Positions 48,108-61,085 of a stretch of 64,000 bases of DNA are shown piece by piece. Numbering within the stretch: position 1 is the stretch's first letter; each line of letters begins with the position of its first letter. A program made the position numbers and the translations under genes. Source of the DNA: Lutraria lutraria (Eukaryota > Mollusca > Bivalvia > Venerida > Mactridae); contig OZ026835.1 of NCBI GenBank assembly GCA_964023205.1, forward strand, positions 38,847,083 to 38,911,082, read 5' to 3'. Below the pieces are notes generated by a model. It was not told the origin of the DNA and made no database searches. It saw only the letters and a program-made list of their open reading frames with translations.

Positions 48108-50080
48108 AACCAGTCAATGGAAACAAAAGTCTAAGGAAAAAAAAACAGTATGCAGGAACAATAGAAAACAGTCTACAGAAGAAAAAAAAAACAGTCAATG
48201 GAAACAAAAAAAACCAGTCTATGGAAACTGTAAATTCTGACATATGCCAGTAAACTTGTACCCATGTATAAGTTAAGTACACTGAGAATGATAAGCATCA
48301 AGATCACAAAGTGTAAGAGTATAAGGTGGAGAATGGTGTTCAACATCTCCAGAATTTATTTTTTAACGTGCCTACTGTAAGGCACAGATTATCAAAACAT
48401 CAGTTAATCAATGTATGACAGAGATTTAATGTTTTGATTCAGTATATCAATCAAACATAATGAAGCATGCTAACAGTAAAACACCTCAAATCAAACAAAA
48501 CAGAATCATAAACACATACAAATTATCGGCAAATATACAAATGTTTACTAGGTATCGAGTATAAATGCATACAAACTTTCAAACAATAAAAACATCAGAG
48601 CATTCCTATTAATCATTTATATGAAAAATATTCCTCCAGTCCAACCATTATTTATAATAAAATCTTTAGATGAAGATTCCATAGAGAATTTTCTCAGCTT
48701 TCTGTTAAATGCAAACGAGTAGTATCAAAGATACAGGATGCTGTCTTGAACAAATAAAATCATGTTTGAATTTTAAGGCCCATTAGCTTTTTGATGTTAG
48801 TTATACAGAACAAAGATAAAATTATTTTATAATAAAAGAAATATATTCTGTTAGTTCTAAAACAATATTTACACTATAATGCCTTTCTTTAGCCACATCT
48901 TGTAAAAATGTTGTCAGATGCTTTTTCTAATTTTTTGAAATGTCATTGAAAAAATACTGTGCTACATTTCTATAATATGTAATTCATGATTTGTTTTATT
49001 GCAAGTAGAATTTGGTTTCACTAATAAGACATCTGTCTAGGTAAACTTAGACCTACTTTGATTTTAACATCCAAAAGGCTAATGGGTCTTAAAAAACACT
49101 GCATGGCATAAAGGAAGATTTTTTTGGGGGTATTTTTTTTAAAGTTTGTAGGATAGGCAATGAATACTTAAATTATATCACAAAATGCATTTTTTTTGTA
49201 AAAGAAAACACAATCATTTTATTGCATTAAAAAATAGAAAAATGTAAATAATCAAATGTTACTGAGAAATAAGTATGTCATGCTACTAAATCGTTACAAG
49301 TTTTGGTATTTAAAATATAAAATCAGTTTATACTAAAAAACATCAGTAACAATAAATACCTGTACATCTAAATAATTCCCACTATTTTCCAATCTACTAA
49401 AGATAGGACGAACACATGAAATACAACTAATTCCAGTAAATTGAACAAAAAAGCAAATTAATTTTACGGGTATAATAATGATTTGATTACATCCGTTTTT
49501 GTAGCAAAACATGAACATAAAATGCTATTAACTTCATACAATGTAGTCTAACTGTAACAAATATTTAACTCAGACTTCAGTAACAAAGGACTGTAAGTAT
49601 CAGTTGCCGTACATATAAAAATGAGAATGTATAAAATGAATATAGCAGTGACATTAGCTGATGTCAGTATGTAAGTTTCTACATAGACACATCTTACTAC
49701 TGGCCTACTTGGGATGCGTTTTGTTTAGCTAACTATAAAATATACCACACACCATACTCTGGGTGACTCCTGGTATGACGTACAGGTGATTTATGTTCAA
49801 TAATGTCTTACACCATGCACAGGTATTATTTTGTTAGATTGAAACATTAAACAAAGTTAAAATAGAGTAAAATTCATTTTTTGTATTGCACAAATATTGC
49901 TGTACATGAAAGTATACATATGTCTGACATTATATATATCATCATATTATGATGGTACTTCTGATATCCAGGGCAAGTAGTAGGTAACTAGTGAATAAGA
50001 CAATAGTCATTGCCATAATGTCTTATATACCGGTAGTGCTGAAAGCAACCACAACACTTTTCTATGTAGTAATACTTAAT

Positions 50081-50284
50081 ATACTGTGGAATCATTCATT
50101 TTCGTTGGGGATTTAAGTTCGTGGATTTCGTGGGTCGGCTCATCCATGAATTAAAAATCCCCACAAATTTAAATGTGGAGATAAGGCATTTTTTTCAAAA
50201 ATTAAAATCCACAAATTTATGTCCCCATGAAATAGCCATTTTAGCAAAAAGTGAGCCCAACGAAAATAAATGAAAAAACAGTAT
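50081..50284. mobile_element. Foldback MITE with TACTGT/ACAGTA ends
   Basis: TACTGTGGAATCATTCATTTT ends mirrored by AAAATAAATGAAAAAACAGTA. The interior TTCGTTGGGG / CCCAACGAA and AATCCCCACAAATTT / AAAATCCACAAATTT arms pair imperfectly. Confidence 0.7.
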
Positions 50285-50891
50285 GTACCCTGATTTAAAT
50301 AACCTAGATTAAATACATTCTGGTATAATTACTTAGTTACACATCTTACAAACAAATGAAGTGAATTGACTACCGGCTATATAATAGTCAAACAAAATGA
50401 ACAAAACAATCTTTTGTGGCAAAAAGAAGCATCCTGAATGCAGTTTTTAAAACCATCTAATAAAACTAGTAAACAAATTAGCCCAAGACATGAAATAAAC
50501 AGATTTTCATAAAACTTATCATTAACAGTTGTTTATCATAACAATCAGAAATGTCGTGGAGTATTTCAAGACATGATACATAACATTGAATGATAATTAT
50601 GCCATTTCTATTATGAGCTTAACAAGGAAAGATAAAATTCAATCCCGAGTTAGTGAACCGATTTGGTTATTGAAATAATTTGGCTGACTAGCTAATCTAT
50701 GGCATACGGTATCCCCACATTCTATCATGGAAAGATAAAACTTAATCCAGAGTTTGTCACCTTAGAAGTAAAAGTGCCTACCTACACATTTCATACTTGT
50801 CAGACAGGCCGTTTTAATCCTAAGGTAACAAGTTAATGTAATGATTTGGTTGTTGAATTAATTTGGTTGACTAGCTAATGTATCGCATGTA

Positions 50892-53800
50892 TCAAATATT
50901 AAGTCCACGGACGAGAGAAGATTCTAATACAATATCAAAGTCATTGAGTGTATCTAGAATGTGCACAATAAATGTGACTAAATCATGGTCACGCATAAAG
51001 GATCTCTCCTCGTACATCTGTGCTGTCACTATGTTCCTTGCTATCATGGGTAACCATTTCTGTAATGTGTGTTCTCTGTAATATACAAACATGAACAATA
51101 CAATACCCTTATTTAGCGTAAACAAATAACTGTACATCACTAATACAATGTATTTGTATGGCAAAGCACAAAACATAATTTTTACGGATGAGAAAAGCAT
51201 GAAAATACATAAACAAGCAATTTTCTATTATGGGCATACAACAACATACAAAATCATGTATCAACATTGATGTTGTACATCAATAGCTAACATATATGAA
51301 TATTAACCTCTCGATAAACAAATGAAAAATGACGTCTCCAAACTCTTCCAACAACTACTGCAAATGGTATCAAAGAGTCTTTTATTTATTCATACTAAAC
51401 TGACTTGATAGTTTTACTCTATATATAAAACAGCCTGGTAACATTATTGAGTTTGGCTCGATTCACTACCTAAGTTTGAAGATATTTCATATCAAGTACA
51501 CTACGATACAATCTGATTATCCCGGTCTATGTAAGTCATGTAGCAATACAAGTGCTGAATCAAAGACAGTGTAACTTGCAAATCATTGCAATTAAAGTTA
51601 ACTGAAATTAATCAATCCTGATTTGTACAAAGACAGGTTCAAAGATGTCAATCTATGTACAGTCAAACCTGTATTAACAGCCACCTCCAAATAAAGGTCA
51701 CTGTGTGATTAAAGACCATTCTTTCAAATACCATCACTGATTAGTTAGAACAAAATGACACTCAAACAAAAGCCACCTGTCTATAAAGGCCACATTACGT
51801 CTTTCCAAGGGGTGGCCTTTGTTTGCAGGTTTGACTGTATATACATGTAGGTACAGCATTTATAATCCAACTATACATTACCTAACAGCTACACAAATAA
51901 ACATTTGTAGTTTTCCATCTTTGCCAATATTATCTGCAGCATGGTTAATTTTCGTGAGGAGATTACAAAACATCCAGAAACCAGCTCTATCTAATTCTGT
52001 ACCTGGTACCCGAACCTCACCTTCCATGGATGATTCCAAATGAGATTTTACCTTTTCTACAAATATTTAGAACATTTCTTACAATGGTAGACAAATGAGA
52101 TTTCAACTACTGTTAAAGGCATAATAACAAAGAAATAAAGCCACAATGTAATAAAAACATAATAAAGTACAATATATTTACTTTTATATGGCACCATTGA
52201 ATGTTATGACAATGAACAAGAGCTTTGTAGCATACAATGAATTGAGTTCACATAGAGACAATTACACACCCCTAGTGTGGTCACAACATAAAGTTTGACG
52301 ACGCACGACGCCGGACGGAGAGTGATCCTAATAGCTCACTTTGTCACTTTGTGACATGTGAGCTAAAAATCACTGGTTATCAGTAATAAAGAATTGAGCA
52401 CACAACTTGATGTAACTGGACACGCAAAGATTGGCTTCTTGAATAATGACTGTATCATGACTGTAGTTTAGTGTAATAAATACACATTACATGTACAAGA
52501 TTTGTACTCACCAAGGTAATCCCAGATGTAGAATTTGTTCCTGAAAATTCTTGCCGACCGGAAACCAAACAGAAATATTTGTTCTACGCACGGCACCAGA
52601 CCTCTCTCCCCACACAACAGATAGGTTAAATTACCACGCTGTAATAATGAACACATACACATCACCATTACATGAAAGATAAAAAGCTAAAGGTTATTTT
52701 GACAAATCAAACATGCAGTGCAAGACCACAGTATAAATATGGCATAATTGTAGTCATGGCTTTTCAAAACAGGGAGGATTCCTTTACAGTCAAACTAGTG
52801 TTTGTGGCCACCTCCAAATAAAGGCCACCCTATGAATAAAGGCCATTCTTTTAATAAATGTCAATGATTATAAAGAACAAAATGACCTCTGAATAAATGC
52901 CATAATTTGGCTTTTTCAATGGTGGCCTCTGTTCAGAGGTTTGTCATGTAATCATGAAGTCACTATTTCATATAACCTGGTATACATGTTATGACAGATC
53001 TTACCAGAGCTGTCACAAAGGTGACTAATACCCCCACCGCTGCTTTGACACTAATAATGCAATAGTACCACTATACAGCTAAGTAACTTTGCAATGAATG
53101 AAATGCTGGGCATGAAAATTGTGTCTTGCACATCTACACTTGATGATGAGAACATAATTCAAGTTTGATTGCAATCGCTTAAAGAAATGTGTAAGTAGTT
53201 CGCTCCACATACTTATGTGGAGGGACGGACGGATGGACAGACAGACCAACCAACAGAGTGACTCCAATATACCCCCTCTCACACTTCATTTGCAGGGGTA
53301 TAATAATTATTTAATATTGTGATAATTTTATACAGTCACACACATAAACCTGTGTGATACTTGGTAATGTTGATAAATGAATGAATACCTCTTTCTCAGG
53401 TTTATAATAATGTTTGATGAGTCCATTAACAGCATGTCCCAATCTTTCCTGTAAGTCTGGTATAGTAACACAACCTGAGGGAATCAACAAACACTAAATA
53501 TAAGATATATAAAAGATTTGAACAACATTTCATTATAAGTTTTACATAACAAGGCTCTCACCTTAAAATAGCATTTTGACTCTTTCGAATTGGTATAATA
53601 AATTTTCTGACTTTTGATAATTTATACCAAATGGTCAAATTTACTACTTCATAATTTTTATATTCATAAAATAATTATCAGCTGAGGGTCATTTATCATT
53701 TTAGTATAAAAAATCTCCTGACAACATACTTTGTTCTACAGGTCGTCGTGGTGACAGAGGTGATCTTGGAGGTGGTTCATTGATTACTTCCTCTGTAGGA

Positions 53801-56800
53801 TAAAACAACGTATTAGTTAAATCTATAATATATCAACTTGAAAAAATAAGCCATCACATCAATGTTATGCACAGAAATATTAAATGTTGAAATAAACATG
53901 TCTTATAAGGCATTTCATTCTTGGTTGTAAAAGCAGTAACTAATTTGACAGATATTTTCTTTCCATATAAATCATTCTGGGAATTTTCTGTAAATATAAC
54001 CATGTAGGAATGAACTGTCCTTATCTTAAGAATATGATTATCAGTTACCAAAATTTAACAAACCTTCTGTTTTAGCGTTGCTAGGCAACAATTCAGCAAC
54101 AAGAAGTCTTTCAATGCTACCATCATCCACACCACGTCCTAACCAACGACCACATGGGAATCTGTAATATTTGTTAAGGTGTAAAATAATTCCTTGTTTC
54201 TGGTTACCTGACCGACCCTGATTTTCCCCCTTGACCCTAGACTTTTTATTAGCCTGAGGAATGGTGCATCCACTTTCTCACTTTTTTACTTTTCCACATG
54301 TTTCAAGAGTGAGCAAAGAAAAAAGAAGTGTTTGAGAGAGTGTGTAATATCATTCACAATGATCAGAGGTAGTTCATGTCCCACCTAAGAGAACAGTACA
54401 GTGGGTAACAGTTGAAATTCATGATCACTATAGTAGTCAGAATTTAGTTTGTAAATTGGACCCCTAAAAAAAGACCCAACCTACCAACCCTATTTTTTAA
54501 TGAACAGTAATGCATGTTACCAGAAAAATACATTTTTAAGGCCTTATTATAAGACTTATAGCATGTCTGGGTAAATTACACCATTGAATTCAAAGATAGT
54601 TATCAAAATGTTGACTCTGAGTTGCAAGTTCGAAGTAGTGTTTCAAACTTAACAACTTTAAATCCAGAATTATTAATTTCTAAAATGGCAACATATTTTA
54701 AGTGTACAATACACTACGGCATACAATCACACTCTCATTATACTCTGTACTTACTTGTAGGTATGACCAGATATTTCATTCCGTATAAGAATATATTCCA
54801 CCAGCCATTTAGGTGTCAGACCACTATTATCATGACCAAGACGTACTGTGGTTAACACACCTAAATTTTTATGCTGAAAATGCAAATGTTTAAAGGTTCA
54901 AATTGATAGTATATTCAATACAGAAAGATAACACAAAGAATGAACACATACACACCAAAGCTTATACAGTCCTAATGAATGACTTCTAAGTTCTAACCAA
55001 GTATCCTTGGCAATGAATCAAATTTATCATGTAAAATACATAAAACAGTAAAACCAACAATACTCTCAAGTCTATTTTGATGCATTATGATCATATAAAA
55101 CATATGATATTTTGAAAGCAAACTACATGTATATTGTGAATCATTTCTTCACATAATTATATTTAGTCAAATGAATGTAGCTGAAAAATGAGCTTTGAGA
55201 ATGCCTTATAGTTTATGAGATCAAACAAAGAACTGTAATTGCAATCAATAAATCAATCAATAAATCAATCAATCATCAAAACAAAAATTGTATAACGATG
55301 AACAAGAGTTACATTACCTCAACAGAGAATTCTAGAACACCTTTAGGTATGTCTATTATGCCAGTTTCTCCCATATGTCCAGCGAACGTAATCCAAGGAT
55401 TGGCACTTGTAGTTGTACAACCAAACTTAAGGCTTGGGTAAATCAAGACACGATAAGGGACAACTGTAATCAATAAACAGAAAATCAAACAAGTTCTCAC
55501 AGTGTTCATCTGTATAAAACACAGTCATGAGACATTCAAAGACTGATGAAAACTTGATGATATATGGCTCTATAACAAACAACTGTTACATATAATGTAC
55601 AGCACTAAAACAGGCCTGTAGGAAGCAATTTCAGATTGGGAGAGGGGGCTAATTTTAGATTTTGTCATAAAAATGGGAAGAGAATCAGTTAGAACCCCTA
55701 ATAAAAACCATTACAGCCAAAATTATTGGGGCTAGCCCCCCCCCCCCCCCCCCCCCCCCTTCCTATGGCCCTGAGGATGATAATAGCACAATAATTCATA
55801 TTATTAATTTTGTCATATCATAAAAATGACCAACACATATCTGTTCTGATACTTATTGGAAATCATGAGTATGGAAACTTTAGCAATAGGTCAGTTACCA
55901 TGGCAACAATATATATGATTATCTTACCAGTATTTGTATATGCATTTGTAAAACAGAAATAATCCATAGCATTCAGAGATAGAAGATGATAAAGGAACTG
56001 CTCTCTTTCTTCTTCACATCTTAGAAAGGCATACCTCTTATACAGACTCCTGTAATAATATAATTATTATATAACACATAAAGTATAGTGCAATTTTTTA
56101 AAACTGTCAAAGCTGAATAATTACACAATCACTGAATGCATTCATTTTTAGCTTCTTCACAAAGTTGATAGTTTCTGTTAATTTTACAGCTAGACAATGT
56201 TCCATTATTTTACAGGTACATTCAAAACCCAGTTTAGCATAGATTAGAATAATTCAAATAATACACAGTACCAGTATATTATCAAAATTTTATTCCATTA
56301 TGCATCTAACAAATCTTGCACTCAGTATAAATATTAGTATTTTGAATGATTACCTTAATAAATAGGAATCAGAGAGTAATTCCTTCAGATGTGATGATAA
56401 CATTTTCTTCTCCAGAGACAATCTAACCCAGGCCCGTGCACACCCCACATCTGTCTTTATATCACTCATCTCTTGTACTTTCCTGTAGTATAAACATATC
56501 AATCCTTAAACAGTAACTACAGTCATACCTGCCTATAATACAACATCTTTATTGAAAGGACAATATGAACTGCATATGCTTGTATTGGAAATTAAATTAT
56601 TGGTGCTTACAGCCTAGTGATCTCAAGTAACTGACAGACAACAGTAAAACTTCAACTGGGTAACAAGATTTTATTTAAGGCGAGGAAGCTCAAGCTAGAA
56701 AACTTTCACCTTTGTTTAATTGATCGATCTGTACTTAACAAAGATGACAGATATATTCTCAATCTTCACTGACAATATAAATTATTTAAATATTTAACAG

Positions 56801-57361
56801 CATAAATCAAAGAACATTTTTTAATTATATCAGAGAATGCTTCACCCTCCAATCATAAGTTTGTGACATCAATTAATTGCATGATAGTAAATACCTGAAG
56901 AATAAACCTCCTAGTCTAGTCCAAATACCATTGTTTTTCAAGCTACTACCAGTACAAACTTTACAATAACCATGACACTATTACTTTAAGGGGTTGAATG
57001 GTATGGTTTCTGCTTAATAATCATGCAAACACTCACTAAGTACTGTGAGATCGGACCTCATTTAGGACCAAATTTCATAAGTGAGACTAAGGAAGCTGTT
57101 CAGATAGCTTACCAAAGGTTTGAACTTGATAATTCTAACCAGGTGTACACCAGCTGTCTTCCTTCATCGTTAAAGCTAGAAAAATCACCATAAGATCCTG
57201 CTATATCTTAAGTGAAAAAAAGTTACATTACCTCATATCACAGGCTAAAGTTTTTGGTAATGGCTTCAATACAGGGAGTTCTATGTTCCCACGGCTACCA
57301 GTCCGTCGATGACCACGCTTTACATTCTTGTCACCCTCTGTTAGGGCCATTGTTGATAAAT
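50892..57361 (-). CDS. DENND5: DENND5-like protein, C-terminal part (RUN1 half, PLAT, RUN2)
   Basis: Eleven minus-strand exons in transcript order: 57361-57232, 56482-56354, 56049-55928, 55463-55318, 54873-54755, 54161-54064, 53792-53730, 53474-53389, 52638-52512, 52056-51882, 51075-50892 (stop). All junctions are in phase (1,379 nt). Recognised by segments typical of DENND5[38 protein letters not shown] (RUN1 end); [29 protein letters not shown] (PLAT); [55 protein letters not shown] and the C-terminus [11 protein letters not shown] (RUN2). DENND5 proteins are Rab39 exchange factors through their DENN domain. Their RUN1-PLAT part binds Rab6 at the Golgi, and RUN2 binds sorting partners (family knowledge). 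The DENN domain and the first half of RUN1 are not in the exons seen here. Confidence 0.9.
51660..51837. mobile_element. CAGTCAAACCTGT MITE, near-complete
   Basis: TA-flanked, 178 bp, CAGTCAAACCTGT ... GCAGGTTTGACTG, just left of the acceptor-side boundary of the final DENND5 intron. Confidence 0.8.
52266..52371 (+). mobile_element. 3' fragment of the long tandem-core element
   Basis: CCTAGTGTGGTCACAACATA through GTGAGCTAAAAA matches the last 105 bp of copy 1 (46936-47040) almost exactly. Confidence 0.7.
52787..52950. mobile_element. CAGTCAAACCTGT MITE
   Basis: CAGTCAAACTAGTGTTTGTGG on the left; right end eroded (CAGAGGTTTGTCATG). DENND5 intron. Confidence 0.6.
54172..54545. repeat. GTTTGTTTCTGG-family repeat
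   Basis: TTGTTTCTGGTTACCTGACC on the left and CCTATTTTTTAATGAACAGT, GTTACCAGAAAA on the right: inverted arms as in 3446-3812, without a tandem core. Confidence 0.55.
55612..55770. repeat. C-run repeat, partner of 7940-8050
   Basis: GGAAGCAATTTCAGATTGGG, GGGGCTAATTTTAGATTTT and a C homopolymer of about 20 (55737-55759). Confidence 0.5.
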
Positions 57362-58085
57362 CTAAACATAAATAAAAACATTGGAAATAAATATGGTAAC
57401 TCACATTATAACAAAAGTATAATCTTAATTTTACCACATTTAACCGAGGTTTTCTAGTCTTTAACTATAGTTTATACAATCATGTACTTTTGATAAATTC
57501 TATAAAAACAACACATATTTCCTTGATAAAGCAGATCAATATTTATTGACATAATGTTTAAACACTAATGACTATTATTTAGTAATTTGATTTGAAAATA
57601 ATTTTACGTAGTTATCATAATTTTTAATTTTATTTCACAACTACCACGGGGGTACCAAATACCAACTTCTTTGATCAGTTTTTAGTGAGTATCGTCGCTA
57701 AGACAAATATTAATGAAGTTTGTTAAAACATAAACCAAAATTGTGACCAAAAAATGTCAACAAAGCATTTTCAATTTATAATTATACCAACAGATGTCAC
57801 AAGATGATAAAAACAACATCCCCTTCAGAAGTCATTTATTGTCTAACTAATATAAATTCTTATAAAAGGGTCTTAACTTATATAAATCTAGAAAACTATC
57901 CATACATTCAATACTCATAATCATGTTTGGTACACAATAAAACCTCACTTTGTGATCACTTAGATATTAAGACCACTTTATATGCTGGATATATAATAAT
58001 CACTGTATGTGGGAGAATAATGTGAATGATATATTCAGAATTTATCATTACATGCAGGTATATAAACTTATTATATATATATAAT

Positions 58086-58530
58086 AGGCCTGAGTACTGG
58101 GTTAAAACATCATCATTCTATTAGAATTTCATCTTACATGTAAAAAATGTTTGTTTCAGGTTACCAACATTACGTCCAAGGAATGGTACATCTACTTTCT
58201 CACTTTTTGTACCTCTCCGCCCACTTTCAAAAGCATGTAATATATTCCCTTAAAGAGCCCACCTACCAACCATATTTTTAATATATTCCCTTAAAGAGCC
58301 CCACCTACAAACCATATTTTTAATATATTCCCTTAAAGAGCCCCACCTGCAAACCATATTTTTAATATATTCCCATAAAGAGCCCCACTTACCAATATTT
58401 TTAATATATTCCCTTAAAGATCCCCACCTACCAACCATATTTTTAATATATTCCCTTACAGAACCCCACCTACCAACCATATTTTTAATGTGTATGTAAC
58501 CAGAAACAATTTATTTTCTCGGCCTTAATC
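58086..58530. repeat. GTTTGTTTCTGG-family repeat with 43-bp tandem core
   Basis: Outer arms AATGTTTGTTTCAGGTTACC and ATGTAACCAGAAACAAT. The centre (58245-58495) has five to six copies of a 43-bp unit with ATTCCCTTAAAGAGCCCC. Confidence 0.75.
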
Positions 58531-58910
58531 ACGTTATCTCAATATTACCATGTCATTATAAGAAACACTTGTTGTTGGTCTATTTTTCAAAATTTTCCAA
58601 ACCTTTTATGTCATTTTTTGTCCCAATGCTGTCAACACTGGTTATAATATAGAGGTTTTATTGTGTGTAATGTTCATACAATATTCATGAGATTGAAAAT
58701 CTTGGCTATACAAGACTGGTATGCTGAACTTGTATCAAAACAAAAAACATAGCTTAAATATATGACATAAACAAACACATAAACCATTGACATGCAACTT
58801 ACTAGTCATCAAATTAATAATCGTTATTTAAAAGAAAATTCAAACAAGCTGTAAGCTGTGACCTTTGCTGGTACATTGAATCACATAAAAGTGTTTCAAA
58901 CAGAAATATA

Positions 58911-59069
58911 GTAAAACCTGCGAATAAATGCCACCCTTAGGAAGTACATAATATGGCCTTTATTCAGGGGTTATTTTATTATAAACAATCAATGAAGGTT
59001 TTCAAAACAATGGCCTTCATTCTGAGGATGACCTTTATTCAGAGGTGGCTGCTTACACAAATTTGACTG
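58911..59069. mobile_element. CAGTCAAACCTGT MITE, diverged
   Basis: AGTAAAACCTGCGAATAAATG ... CACAAATTTGACTG, with AGAGGTGGC arm. Confidence 0.6.
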
Positions 59070-60734
59070 TAATCGCAAACGGAAAATAATCTTAAAATTT
59101 TTAAAAAATGATGCGGTAAACTAAACTTAAAGAAATCTGCTTCTTGACATATTGATGGCATTTATGGAAACAATTAAAACATAAAAGTCACACAAGTATG
59201 GAACAGATGAATGTTTCACATACATGATACATACAAGGTGAATACAATACAAGTCTATCAACTACTACAACATGTTCACCTACTTTGATATCTCTTACGA
59301 AGTATACACCAGGCTAAAGCTGTTAAATATTTAATAATATCAAATCAATTTATTATCATAAGAAAAGACTTATAATAGCAAAATAATTAAATTGCATCTA
59401 AGAGCTAGATTTCACAGAGTGAACATCTCTCACTTGTATGTTTTGTTAATTATTATACTAAGACACAGGTGACAACAAAGTGTTAGAGTAAGTAAGTCAT
59501 ACAGGAAATAAAGATGGTTTTAGGAAATACAGACGTAAAGGGATAGATTCATTGTACGGTAAATATTAAAACTTTAAGAGTCTAATACAAGTACATTTGT
59601 ATACCAGTAGTAAAACAGAGCAAGAGTTCTTTCCCTTTGAAATATAAGCTACTTTTACCCCCCCAAAAAATCTATTGCCCCTATTTTCGTTATGAATATT
59701 GCCAAAATTACCCTTTAACAAGAGCCCTATGTGTTCACTTTTTCCTAAAAAAAACCTCTGGAGGAATGCATGAACATCAGCAATCTTATATATGGTAAAG
59801 TTGAAACTGCAACAAACTATAACAATACTGCTCTAATATTTTTTAGATCACTTCGTTGTAATGGGTGTGGACTGTATATCTATCATATACAAATATACCT
59901 AAATACTATCAGTTGTTATATTAAGTTAATAATAATACTTAAGTACACACATACATGAATGCATACATCATCATTGAATACATAAATTTACCTACATATT
60001 GCACAATAGATTCTATATCATGCATAGGCCCGTATTCACAAAGCTCCATAGTTTTTATGACGAACAATCTTCAAACTTAAGGAATGTTTTTCCCTTAGGA
60101 GCTCTATGAATATGTGCCTTGATCTATTGTATATAAAATAAATAAATAGGTTTAATGGTAAAGTTATTCTCCAACATATTACAGAACTATATCATGAGTT
60201 AGTTGAACACTTCTGTACTATAAAAGGTTAATCTATTATATCACCACACCCTAAATGTTAATTAAAAACAGCAGTTGCTCAAATATCTAAGAACTGTATG
60301 GTTACCATATAGAATTGTCATCAGAGATGCTAGCATTCAAATAAGTAATATGACAAGTAATAATAAAGAACTCAAGACTAGAAATACGTTTTCTATCTCA
60401 TATATTTATACTATATGTAGGTACAATACTCAATAGCTAATCAACAATACATTGACTACTTCGTCAAAATGGAATAAATAGAAAAAAGAGCAATGAAGTA
60501 CAATTACATATATATACCAGTATCTACATTTGTTTTAATGACTATGTTTAGATTAAAACCTAGTATAGCATTTGAAAAATGAGTAAACATCATGTAAACC
60601 AGATATTTTATGTTTCATTGATATTGAATGTTACTAGAAACTTTAAGACAATAAATATGTACCAAGTAACAACACAGACAGCAGTGAACACCAACAACTC
60701 ACTCAAAGCTTCAGGCTAAATGTATAATAACAAG

Positions 60735-61085
60735 AAGTGTTTGTGAAACATGATTGCCCCCTAAAAGCCAATTGGAAAGTAAGACCTTGACCTATTGAAC
60801 ATAAAATTGTTAGGGATCATCTACATGTAATGACCAACCGCTAAACCAAGTCTGAGGACCTTAGGCCAAATCGTTATTAAGTCTTTGGTCTGTAAAGGTT
60901 TTTGTGTTAAAGCCACAGTGACCTTGACATTTAATGTCCTGACCTCAAAATTGCTAGGGGTCATCTATATGTGATGGCAAACCTCCCAACCAAATCTAAG
61001 GAGCTTATGACAAATCGTTCTCTAGTTATTCCCTGACCAACCGACCAACATGTGCAAAGCAATATTCCACATTTTCTTCAAAGGG
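60735..61085. repeat. Dispersed repeat with two internal units
   Basis: Two roughly 150-bp units share ATAAAATTG(T/C)TAGGG(A/G)TCATCTA and CAACCAA(A/G)TCT(A/G)AGGA. Class unknown. Confidence 0.5.

Larger units (their letters stand above)
44152..50891. other. Intergenic region between convergent genes
   Basis: 6.7 kb between the plus-strand TAA and the minus-strand DENND5 stop. It includes the plus gene's short 3' UTR, a SINE fragment (44440-44575), two long Helitron-like elements (45892-48107) and a foldback MITE (50081-50284). The 3' UTR of DENND5 must extend leftward from 50891; its polyadenylation site is not certain (one minus-strand AATAAA is at 49218-49223). No coding region seen. Confidence 0.6.

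Noticed and set aside
57676..57712. Possible short DENND5 exon after TCTTAG
   Set aside because: Only about 35 nt, no recognised similarity, and the exon at 57361 already connects in phase to 62065.
58250..58480. Repetitive minus-strand frame with REYIKNM units
   Set aside because: Direct translation of the 43-bp tandem array with indels.
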